A stretch of 64,000 bases of DNA from Amycolatopsis antarctica (lineage in GTDB: Bacteria > Actinomycetota > Actinomycetes > Mycobacteriales > Pseudonocardiaceae): the NCBI RefSeq assembly GCF_002262875.1, contig NZ_NKYE01000004.1, positions 310,001-374,000 of the forward strand, given 5' to 3'. Position 1 is the stretch's first letter; each line of letters opens with the position of its first letter. Under the pieces are notes generated by a model. The model had not been told where the DNA came from. It saw nothing but the letters and a program-made list of their open reading frames with translations, and did no database searches. This document shows, in pieces, positions 44,680 through 52,180 of this stretch. The position numbers and the translations under genes are program-made.

Positions 44680-45095
44680 TGGTGGGGACGATGCCGGCCG
44701 AGGGTGAGTTCACGCTGCAGCGGCAGAAGAACGGCAGGGGTTACTACGGCAACGTGACCGTGCGCGTGCGATCCGGTGCGGGATCCGGGGAGCCCCCCGT
44801 GGTCTGGTCTGTGCCGGAGGACGACCGGACGTCGATTCAGCCGCGGACGGACGCCGAGTACGTCGACGCGGCGATCGCCGGAGCCGGAGACGGTATGGAA
44901 CTGGCCCGCGACTGTGGGCGGGAGGTGGATGGTCTGCTCGTCGAGATCGTGCACGCTCAGGTGCAGCTGACCGACATCGAGGAATCGGCGATGCGCGCCG
45001 CGGCCGCGATGGCCGTGACGGGCGCGCTGGGTCTCCGGGACGAGGTCGAACTCGGCTTCGACGCGGGCTGGGTGGTTCACCGCAGGGCCGGCTGA
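44676..45095 (+). CDS. EF-G domain IV-like small protein, candidate immunity protein
   Basis: The 139-residue protein starts at ATG 44676, overlapping the toxin stop. Its sequence follows the pattern of domain IV of elongation factor G. NGRGYYGNVTVRV lines up with the GGRGQYGHVVIDM strand-turn, AEYVDAAIAGA with the EYIPAVDKGI helix, and LTDIEESAMRAAAAMAV with the VDSSELAFKLAASIAF helix. There is no GTPase domain. Position directly after the toxin tip indicates immunity. A decoy for the toxin's target is a possible mechanism, which is inference. Confidence 0.6.
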   Translation: MMVGTMPAEGEFTLQRQKNGRGYYGNVTVRVRSGAGSGEPPVVWSVPEDDRTSIQPRTDAEYVDAAIAGAGDGMELARDCGREVDGLLVEIVHAQVQLTDIEESAMRAAAAMAVTGALGLRDEVELGFDAGWVVHRRAG

Positions 45096-45274
45096 CCGCG
45101 TCCGCCGTACCCCCGAGTGGTCCGAAGGCGCGCCGCGGTTCCGGTCGACGGTGGGGCACCTGATAGCGCCGGGCCACCCGGCGACGTTCGCGGGTGCGAC
45201 CGGGGCCCTACGCCTACTCGCGCGCCATGATCGCCCGACGACGATTCGCCCGGGCGACCTACCGTGAGGCACCG

Positions 45275-45667
45275 ATGATCATCGCAAGCTCCCACTCGGC
45301 CGGCCTGACCGAACTGGAACTGTCCGGAAATCCCGACGAGTACGCGGAGTTCGCCGCGACGCTCGACAGCGCCGGCGGCGCCGTCGCGCTCGACACGACC
45401 ACGGACGTCGCCCCGTACGAACACGCCATCGCGACCGTCGAAGTGGCCGAGAGCAGTGGCCGCGAGGTCGTCATCTCGGTCGACCGGGCACGGAACGCGC
45501 TCGTCATCCGGGGCGGCGCGGACCCGCTGCGGATCCTCGCCGGGAACGTGCGCACGGCCGCGGAGCTGACCGATCCTCGTCACCACGTGCACATCGAGTA
45601 CTTCCCGGGCCACCACTACCTCGGCGAGGACTCTCTACCGCTGACCATCGCGGCGGCGCGGACCTGA
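45275..45667 (+). CDS. Imm32-type immunity protein
   Basis: The 130-residue protein ends with HHVHIEYFPGHHYLGEDSLP, a pattern I associate with the Imm32 family of polymorphic-toxin immunity proteins. ATG 45275 has GTGAGG upstream; the frame is open earlier, but the extra residues are not family-like. It lies 180 bp after the first immunity candidate. It may protect against a toxin tip no longer present or encoded elsewhere. Confidence 0.72.
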   Translation: MIIASSHSAGLTELELSGNPDEYAEFAATLDSAGGAVALDTTTDVAPYEHAIATVEVAESSGREVVISVDRARNALVIRGGADPLRILAGNVRTAAELTDPRHHVHIEYFPGHHYLGEDSLPLTIAAART

Positions 45668-45742
45668 TCCCGAGCACGCCTGACACGGACACCCGCCGCG
45701 CACCCGGTCGGTCGTTCGGCCCGGGCGCCGGGGCTGACGGGC

Positions 45743-45797
45743 CGAGGTCGAACTCGGCTTCGAGGCGGGCCGGGTCGTCCGCCGCGGGACCGGCGGA
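45743..45797 (+). pseudogene. Remnant of a second EF-G-IV-like immunity gene
   Basis: This stretch repeats the 3' end of the 44676 gene (45041-45095). Both begin CGAGGTCGAACTCGGCTTCGA and continue with about 80% identity, encoding EVELGFEAGRVVRRG against EVELGFDAGWVVHRR. No intact frame precedes it, so it looks like the tail of a deleted or decayed duplicate. Confidence 0.6.
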
Positions 45798-45838
45798 CCG
45801 CGGCGCCGAGCTGACGCGAGCCGGGCCGGGCCGGGCCG

Positions 45839-48800
45839 CTACTGCCGTTCCCACAAGCGTGCGTAGTGCCCGCCCGCCGCGACCAGGTCCGCGTGCGTGC
45901 CCTGCTCGACGATCCGCCCGTGATCGAGCACCACGATCCGGTCCGCGCGTGCCGCCGTGGCCAGCCGGTGCGCCACCACGAACGTCGTTCGCTTGCGGGT
46001 CAACGCATCCGTGGCGCGCAGCACCGTCGCCTCGGTCGCCGGGTCGAGCGCGGCGGTCGCCTCGTCCAGCAGCAGCACGTCCGGGCCGGCCAGCTCCGCC
46101 CTGGCGAGCGCGACGAGCTGACGCTGCCCCGCCGACAGCGAACGGCCGCGCTCGCCGACCTCCTGGCGGAACCCCGACGTCAGACCCGCGATGCCGTCCA
46201 GCGCACCGACCGCGCGGACGGCGGCCTCGACCTCGGCGTCGCTCGCCGAGGGCGAGCCGTAGCGGATGTTGTCCGCGACCGTGCCGGTGAACAGGTGCGC
46301 CTCCTGTGGCACCACACCCATCCGCCCGCGCAGCGCGGTGAGGTCGTAGTCCCGGATGTCCACACCATCGATCCGCACCGTCCCGCCCGTGACGTCGTAG
46401 AACCGGGCGAGCAGCTTCACCACCGTCGACTTCCCGGCACCCGTGGCGCCGACCAGCGCGATGGTCGCTCCTGGGGCCACCTCCAGCGACACCCCGCGCA
46501 GCGCCGGGCCGTCCGACCCGGTGTACGCGAAGTCGACCCCGTCCAAGGTCACCGCACCCCGCAGCCGCGCGGGCACCGGCACCGGGTCCGTGGCGGCGGG
46601 CACCGAGGTCGGTGTACGGAGCAGGTCGCCGATCCGGCGCAACCCCACCTTCGCCTGCTGGTAGGCGTCGAACACCGAGGAGAGCTGCTGGATGGGGGAG
46701 AAGAACAGGCCGAGGTAGAGCAGGAACGCCAGCAGCACGCCGGGCGAGAGCGTGCCCTCGGCCACGCGGTACGCCCCCACGGCCAGCACCGTGGCCTCGG
46801 CGATACCGGAAAGCATTGTCACGAAAGGAAAATAGGTGGCGATGTAGCGCTGCGCGCGAAGCCGGGAACGCCGGTAGTCGTCGCTGCGCGAGGCGAAGTT
46901 CCGTGCCGAACGCTCCTCCCGGCTGTACGCCTGCGCGACACGCAGCCCGCTCACGTTCTCCTGCATGTCGGCGTTCACCACACTGACCCGTTCCCTGGCC
47001 TCGGTGTACGCCGCCGAGGACAGCCGGCGGAAGATCACCGTCGCGAGGAGCAGCACCGGCAGTACGGCCAGCGCGTACAGCGCGAGGGAGACGTCGGTGA
47101 ACAGCAGAGCGCCGCCGATACCGAGCACGGTCATGGCGCTCACCACCGCCTGCGCCAGCCCGGTCTGCAGGAACGAGGACAGCGCGTCCACATCGGTCGT
47201 CATCCGCGTCATGATCTTGCCGGACAGTTCCCGCTCGTAGTAGTCGAGACCGAGCCGCTGAAGTTGCGCATAACTGCGCACTCGCAGCAGATACAGCACC
47301 GACTCACCGGCCCTGGCCGTGACCAGGGTCTGCACCGCGATCACCGCCCAGTCCACCGCGATCACCGCCGCCCCGATCCCGGTGGCCAGCAGGATCGCCG
47401 ACAGCGCCCCCGCGGTGACGCCCTCGTCGATGCCGTACCGGTACAGCGTGGGCAGTGCGATGGTGGCCAGCGCGTCGGCCGCCACCAGGCCCACCACCAG
47501 CGCCAGCAGTGCCCGCACCGGTCGCAGGACGCGGCTCAGCCGGAATTCCGGGTCCGGGGCGGAGGCGTCGATACCGCGCAGCCCCGGCTCGTCCCGTGCG
47601 GGCGGAAGTTTCGCCACCGCGGCGAGCAGCTCCGGGGTCGGCGGCACGTTGATCGCCGCGCCCGCCCCGCGCGGCGCCCCGGGCGCCCGCGCCGCGGCCG
47701 GTGCCGCCGTGCCGGACCAGGCGGGTGATTCCGCCTCCCCATCCGCAGGCCACAACGCCGGTGTCCGCCCCGAGGCGTCCGGATCCAGAGGCCGATCGGG
47801 ATGCCGCTGCTCGAGGTCGTCGCCAGGTCCGGAGATGAGCTCCCGGTAGAGGGCGCAGCGCCGCTGCAGCTCCTCGGTCGTGCCGGTGTCCACCACCCGC
47901 CCGCCGTCGAGCACGGCCACCCGGTCGGCCAGCGCCAGCGTGGACCGCCGGTGCGCGATCAGCAGCGTGGTGCGGGAGGCGGTGACCTTGTGCAGCATGT
48001 CGTGGATCGCGGCCTCGGTGACCGTGTCGACGGCGGAGGTGGCGTCGTCGAGCACCAGCACCCGCGGGTCGGTGATCAGCGCGCGCGCCAGCCCGAGACG
48101 CTGTCGCTGCCCGCCGGAGAGGGTGAGCCCGCGTTCGCCGACCGGGGTGTCGTAGCCCTGGGGCAGATCCAGGATGAACTCGTGCGCCTCGGCGGCCTTC
48201 GCGGCGGCGACCACGTCCGCCTCGCTCGCGTCGGGATGGCCGTAGGCGATGTTGTCCCGGACGGAGGAGGAGAACAGGAACGCCTCCTCGAACACGATCC
48301 CCAGGCTCCGGCGCAGGTCGGCCAGCCGCACGTCCCGTACGTCCACCGTCGCGTCCGGTGCGCCGATCCGGACCGACCCGGCGTGCGCGTCGTAGAAACG
48401 GGGCAGCAGCAAGGAGATCGTCGACTTGCCGGACCCGGCGGTACCCACCAGTGCGAGCGTCTCGCCGGGCCGGGCGTGCAGGGAGAGCCCGTCCAGCACC
48501 GGATCGGAGCGGGTGTAGCCGAACCGGACGTCGGTGAAACGCACCTCCAGCGGACCGTCCGGCAGCGCTCGCGCCCCCGGCGCGTCGGCCACCTCCGGCT
48601 GCGCGTCGACCAGCTCGTAGACCCGTTCGGCACCGGCCCTGGTGAGCTGGGCCTGCACCACCAGTCCGGACAGCATGCGCGCCGGGCCCGCCAGCGCGGA
48701 GACGTAGGTGGCGAAGGCGAGGAAGGTGCCGAGACTGACCTCGCCGCGCAGCGCCAGGTAACCGCCGGCGCCGAGGACCGCGACCTGCCCCGCGGCCGGA

Positions 48801-49603
48801 AGTGCCGAGGTGGTGGCCGCCGGGATCGAGGTGAGCCGGGCCGAGCGCAGCCGCTCGGCGAACAGCGTCCGCGCCGCCCGTTCGAGCGTGCGCACCTCCC
48901 GGTTCTCCTGGCCGAACCCCTTCACCACCCGCACCCCGGTGACGGTCTCCTCGACCTGCTGCGCGATGTCCGCCGCCCGCTGCTGCGCGGACCAGGTCGC
49001 CGGGAAAAGCCGGGTCCGGCTCACCGCCACCACGATCGCGATCGCCGGGGCGACCACCAGCGCGATCAGCGTGAGCAGCGGGGACATCCACAGCATCGCG
49101 CCCAGCGCCAGCACGGCGAAGATCACCGAGCCCGCGGAGAGCGGCACCTGCATGAGAATGCCGGTGACGAGCTGGAGGTCGGTGATCGCCCGCGACACGA
49201 TCTGCCCGGTGCGCATCGAGTCCTGCTTGCCGCCGTCCAGCCGGGACACCGCGCCGAACACCGTGCGGCGCAGATCGTGCTGCACGTCCAGGGCCAGCTT
49301 CCCGCCGACGTACCGGCGCAGGAACGCGGTGCCGAACGCGAGCACCTGCAGTACCAGCAGCCCGGCGACCAGCACGCCGAGCCGGGACGTCTGCCCGGCG
49401 ACCGCGTCGTCCACGGCGACCCGGACCAGCAGCGGCCCGCTCGCCTGCAGGCCGACCCCGAGCATCGCGGCCACCAGCGAGAGCACCACCAGCCGCGGGT
49501 GCCGCCAGCAGGCCGTCGCCAGTCGCCGGATCCAGCCGCGGGCCGGTGGTGCCGCGGTGGCGCCGGCGGATCCGGTGGGGCGTGGCGGGGCCGTGGTGGT
49601 CAC
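45839..49603 (-). CDS. Fused double ABC exporter (Rv0194-like)
   Basis: This 1254-residue protein joins two complete exporter halves (TMD-NBD-TMD-NBD). NBD1 (about 350-590) has Walker A GTAGSGKST, LSGGQRQR and a changed Walker B end (LVLDDATSAVD: Asp in place of the catalytic Glu). NBD2 (about 1020-1254) has GATGAGKST, LSAGQRQL and a canonical LLLDEATAALD. The half-transporters thus form an asymmetric pair with one probable strong ATPase site. The length and order match the mycobacterial multidrug exporter Rv0194. A linker of about 80 disordered residues joins the halves. Confidence 0.92.
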   Translation of the reverse strand: MTTTAPPRPTGSAGATAAPPARGWIRRLATACWRHPRLVVLSLVAAMLGVGLQASGPLLVRVAVDDAVAGQTSRLGVLVAGLLVLQVLAFGTAFLRRYVGGKLALDVQHDLRRTVFGAVSRLDGGKQDSMRTGQIVSRAITDLQLVTGILMQVPLSAGSVIFAVLALGAMLWMSPLLTLIALVVAPAIAIVVAVSRTRLFPATWSAQQRAADIAQQVEETVTGVRVVKGFGQENREVRTLERAARTLFAERLRSARLTSIPAATTSALPAAGQVAVLGAGGYLALRGEVSLGTFLAFATYVSALAGPARMLSGLVVQAQLTRAGAERVYELVDAQPEVADAPGARALPDGPLEVRFTDVRFGYTRSDPVLDGLSLHARPGETLALVGTAGSGKSTISLLLPRFYDAHAGSVRIGAPDATVDVRDVRLADLRRSLGIVFEEAFLFSSSVRDNIAYGHPDASEADVVAAAKAAEAHEFILDLPQGYDTPVGERGLTLSGGQRQRLGLARALITDPRVLVLDDATSAVDTVTEAAIHDMLHKVTASRTTLLIAHRRSTLALADRVAVLDGGRVVDTGTTEELQRRCALYRELISGPGDDLEQRHPDRPLDPDASGRTPALWPADGEAESPAWSGTAAPAAARAPGAPRGAGAAINVPPTPELLAAVAKLPPARDEPGLRGIDASAPDPEFRLSRVLRPVRALLALVVGLVAADALATIALPTLYRYGIDEGVTAGALSAILLATGIGAAVIAVDWAVIAVQTLVTARAGESVLYLLRVRSYAQLQRLGLDYYERELSGKIMTRMTTDVDALSSFLQTGLAQAVVSAMTVLGIGGALLFTDVSLALYALAVLPVLLLATVIFRRLSSAAYTEARERVSVVNADMQENVSGLRVAQAYSREERSARNFASRSDDYRRSRLRAQRYIATYFPFVTMLSGIAEATVLAVGAYRVAEGTLSPGVLLAFLLYLGLFFSPIQQLSSVFDAYQQAKVGLRRIGDLLRTPTSVPAATDPVPVPARLRGAVTLDGVDFAYTGSDGPALRGVSLEVAPGATIALVGATGAGKSTVVKLLARFYDVTGGTVRIDGVDIRDYDLTALRGRMGVVPQEAHLFTGTVADNIRYGSPSASDAEVEAAVRAVGALDGIAGLTSGFRQEVGERGRSLSAGQRQLVALARAELAGPDVLLLDEATAALDPATEATVLRATDALTRKRTTFVVAHRLATAARADRIVVLDHGRIVEQGTHADLVAAGGHYARLWERQ

Positions 49604-49706
49604 CGATCCAGGCTATGCGCGTCCCCCGACACACCGCCGCGCCCGGCGTACTGGGACGACGGGCGCGGCGGGGGGTGGCGCGGCTCCGGGGCGGATCCGG
49701 CGCGGC

Positions 49707-50591
49707 TCAGGTGATGTCGCGCCGCTGGTTCACGAACCAGCCGGTGCCGAAGAACGCCAGCGTCCAGCCGCCGAAGATCAGCGCCGAGGCCCACCAGGAG
49801 AACGCGCCGGGCGCACCGGCCGCGAACTGCAGGGACCACTGGAGCTGCGCGTCCAGACCGGGCAGGGTCACCCCGGCCGCACCGAACGCCTCCGCGCCGA
49901 TCGCGCCGACGATGCCGTTCGCCGCCCCGTTGGGCAGCACGCCGCCCAGCCAGTCCAGGTCGAGCGAGGCGTATGCCACGATGATCAGGATGTTCTCCAC
50001 GATCAGCATGTAGATCATCAAGGTGATGACGCTGCCGGTGACGCTGCGCCACATGGCGCCGACGCCGATGCCGAACAGGGTCGCGAGCGTCGTCGCCAGT
50101 ACCCCGGCACCGAGCACGCCGATGAACTGCCCGGTGTCCGGCATCCGCGCGCCGTCCACCGTCAGGACCGTGCCGAGGCTGGCGAACAACACGTTCACCA
50201 CGCCGTAGAGCACACCCCAGCCGATGTAGGTGACCATTTTCGCGGTCAGCGCGGCACCGCGGTTCGGTGCGGTGAGGAAGGTGGTGCTGATCGTCTTCTT
50301 CCCGTACTCACCCGCCAGCGCGAACACGCCGAAGATCATCGGGAAGATCGTGCCGATGTTGATGCCGTGTGCCATCGCCAGCAGGCCCACCGGCAGCGCG
50401 TCCGGGTCGAGTCCGAGGATGCTGGTGAGTGTGCGGGCGTCGGAGCTGCCGAGGTAGTCGCCGAACTCGTTGACGACGTTGCCCCAGCCGAACGCGAAGC
50501 CGAACGAGAACACCACCGCCGGGATCAGCAGGCCCCACCAGCTCTTGGTGGTCAGCGTCTTGCGCAGCTCGGCCTTGATCAGGTTCCCCAT
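49707..50591 (-). CDS. ABC-2 type exporter, membrane subunit
   Basis: The 294-residue permease has about six membrane segments (for example WWGLLIPAVVFSFGFAFGW and GSVITLMIYMLIVENILIIV). An amphipathic N-terminal helix (MGNLIKAELRKTLTTK) is typical of ABC-2 permeases of the CcmB/YhfI type. ATG 50591 overlaps the ATPase stop (ATGA), so the two are coupled. Confidence 0.88.
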   Translation of the reverse strand: MGNLIKAELRKTLTTKSWWGLLIPAVVFSFGFAFGWGNVVNEFGDYLGSSDARTLTSILGLDPDALPVGLLAMAHGINIGTIFPMIFGVFALAGEYGKKTISTTFLTAPNRGAALTAKMVTYIGWGVLYGVVNVLFASLGTVLTVDGARMPDTGQFIGVLGAGVLATTLATLFGIGVGAMWRSVTGSVITLMIYMLIVENILIIVAYASLDLDWLGGVLPNGAANGIVGAIGAEAFGAAGVTLPGLDAQLQWSLQFAAGAPGAFSWWASALIFGGWTLAFFGTGWFVNQRRDIT

Positions 50592-51721
50592 CAGCGCTGA
50601 CCTCCCCATTCCTGGCCGTGGCCGGGTTGCTGTCCGTATCCCGGCGGCGGTTGCGCTCCGCCGGGCGGAGGCCCCCAGCCCTGTTGCTGCGGCGGGGGCG
50701 CTCCTGGGGCAGCCTGCCCGCCGTACGGCCCGCCCTGGCCCTGCGGCCCGCCGTACTGGCCACCGCCGTACTGGCCCTGGCCCCGCGCCTGCGGGCCACC
50801 GCTGTACTGCCCGCCCGCGTACTGGCCGCTGGTGAGCTGGAAGAACATCTTCTCCAGGTCCGCGGAGTCCTCGTGCAGCCCGTAGATCGCCACGCCCGCG
50901 CGCAGCGCCACGTCGCCGACCTGCTTGGCGTTGGTGCCGGTGACCGCCAGTTCGCCGTCGGGCGTCGGCTGGACGTCCACGGCTCCGGCCTCGCGCAACG
51001 CGGTGACCAGTGCCTGCGGATCGGAGGGGCGCACGATAACCCGTGCCTGCTGGGACTTGCGGAGCTGGTCGACCCTGCCCTGGTACATCGTCTGCCCCCG
51101 GCTGACGATCACCACGTTGTCGATCGTCTGCTCCACCTCGGCCAGCAGGTGACTGGACACCAGTACCGTCCGGCCCTCCTTGGCGAAGGTGCGCAGGAAC
51201 GTACGCAGCCAGGCGATGCCCTCCGGGTCGAGACCGTTCGCGGGCTCGTCGAGTACCAGCACCTGGGGGTCGCCGAGCAGGGCCGTCGCCAGCGCGAGCC
51301 GCTGCCGCATGCCCAGGGAGAAACCGCCCGCGTTGCGGTCGGCGGCGGGTGTCAGCCCGACCAGACTGAGCACCTGGTCGACCCGCTGGTCGGCCACGCC
51401 GATCGCGGCCGCGTACACCCGCAGGTGGTTGCGCGCGGTGCGCATCGGGTGGAAGCCCTCGTTCTCCAGCACCGAGCCGACGACGGTCGCCGGCGAGCCG
51501 AGCCGGTTGTGCGGCATGCCGTTGATCGTGGCCGTGCCCGCCGTGGGCGTCACCAGCCCGAGCAGCATTCGCAACGTCGTGGTCTTGCCCGCCCCGTTCG
51601 GTCCGAGGAATCCGGTCACCGATCCGGGTTCCACCGCGAAGCTGAGGTTCTGGACGGCCGTGACCTGGCCGAACTGTTTCGTCAGATTGTGCACCGCTAT
51701 GCGGCCGCTACCGTCGTGCAT
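50591..51721 (-). CDS. ABC exporter ATPase with disordered Gln/Gly/Pro tail
   Basis: The 376-residue protein has a standard ABC domain over about 1-220: GPNGAGKTTTLRMLLGL, LGMRQRLALATALLG and LVLDEPANGLDPEG. A small C-terminal domain runs to about 300. The final ~75 residues are low complexity (QYGGGQYGGPQGQGGPYGG, GYGQQPGHGQ), which is unusual for a transport ATPase and resembles phase-separating segments. ATG 51721 is preceded by GAGGGG. The partner permease is downstream; the cargo is unknown. Confidence 0.9.
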   Translation of the reverse strand: MHDGSGRIAVHNLTKQFGQVTAVQNLSFAVEPGSVTGFLGPNGAGKTTTLRMLLGLVTPTAGTATINGMPHNRLGSPATVVGSVLENEGFHPMRTARNHLRVYAAAIGVADQRVDQVLSLVGLTPAADRNAGGFSLGMRQRLALATALLGDPQVLVLDEPANGLDPEGIAWLRTFLRTFAKEGRTVLVSSHLLAEVEQTIDNVVIVSRGQTMYQGRVDQLRKSQQARVIVRPSDPQALVTALREAGAVDVQPTPDGELAVTGTNAKQVGDVALRAGVAIYGLHEDSADLEKMFFQLTSGQYAGGQYSGGPQARGQGQYGGGQYGGPQGQGGPYGGQAAPGAPPPQQQGWGPPPGGAQPPPGYGQQPGHGQEWGGQR

Positions 51722-51873
51722 CGTGTGTCCCCTCGGGCAAGTCGGTCGACGCTCATCCTGCCTCATCCGCAAGCGCCCGATCGGGGGAGGCGGTGGACTG
51801 CCTGGCGACGTTCGTCACCCTGCGTCGCGGAAAATGTGGTCGCCAAGTCGGCTATGCGGAGGTTTTCCTTCGG

Positions 51874-51903
51874 TGAGACCCCGGATGCCGGTCTCAACTT
51901 TTT
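51874..51903 (+). terminator. Orphan hairpin with U-tract
   Basis: TGAGACC at 51874-51880 pairs with GGTCTCA at 51890-51896, with an inner CCGG-type stem, and is followed by AACTTTTT. It looks like a rho-independent terminator for a rightward transcript, yet no rightward gene precedes it. Confidence 0.4.
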
Positions 51904-52001
51904 CGACCTCGCCGGACCGTGACGCCACCTGGATGTAGCAATTCGCGCAAGTTGCAGGCCCCGGGAGGCGCGAACAGAAGTTACGACCTAAACTGGCCAG
52001 T

Positions 52002-52046
52002 GGCGGCCCGCTCCCAGTGACCCCCAGGCTGGTTGAGCGGGCCGCC
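52002..52046. terminator. GC-rich hairpin upstream of the MFS gene
   Basis: GGCGGCCCGCTC (52002-52013) pairs perfectly with 52035-52046, extended inward by CCAG/CTGG. It lies 135 bp before the MFS start. It may end a small transcript or insulate the MFS promoter. Confidence 0.4.
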
Positions 52047-52125
52047 GCTTACGTTCCCGGATCCCGTCACCCTTCGCGATCGGTTTGCGCTGTGAGAAAA
52101 CTCCGGTGACGGCCGCGCACGCCTG

Positions 52126-52160
52126 CTCGTACGATGTACGTGTCTCTTACGTTGTACGAG
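52126..52160 (+). promoter_or_regulatory. TetR-type operator before the MFS-tetR operon
   Basis: The imperfect palindrome has outer arms CTCGTAC (52126-52132) and GTACGAG (52154-52160), with partly symmetrical inner sequence containing ATGTACGT and ACGTTGTACG. It ends 20 bp before the MFS start codon, where repressor binding would block transcription. The TetR gene at 53745 is the obvious ligand. Confidence 0.6.
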
Positions 52161-52180
52161 AATCTGAGGGGATTCCGGCC

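Larger units (their letters stand above)
51722..52180. other. Divergent intergenic region, ABC exporter - MFS exporter
   Basis: These 459 bp contain two hairpins (51874-51903 and 52002-52046) and the TetR-type operator of the MFS gene (52126-52160). The hairpins do not follow any known rightward gene, so a small RNA is possible between 51722 and 52050. No protein frame with a ribosome-binding site was seen. Confidence 0.45.

Noticed and set aside
51853..51921. A 22-residue peptide (MRRFSFGETPDAGLNFFDLA...) in the ABC-MFS intergenic region
   Set aside because: There is no ribosome-binding site before the ATG, and the hairpin at 51874 lies within it. The hairpin is the better-supported feature.
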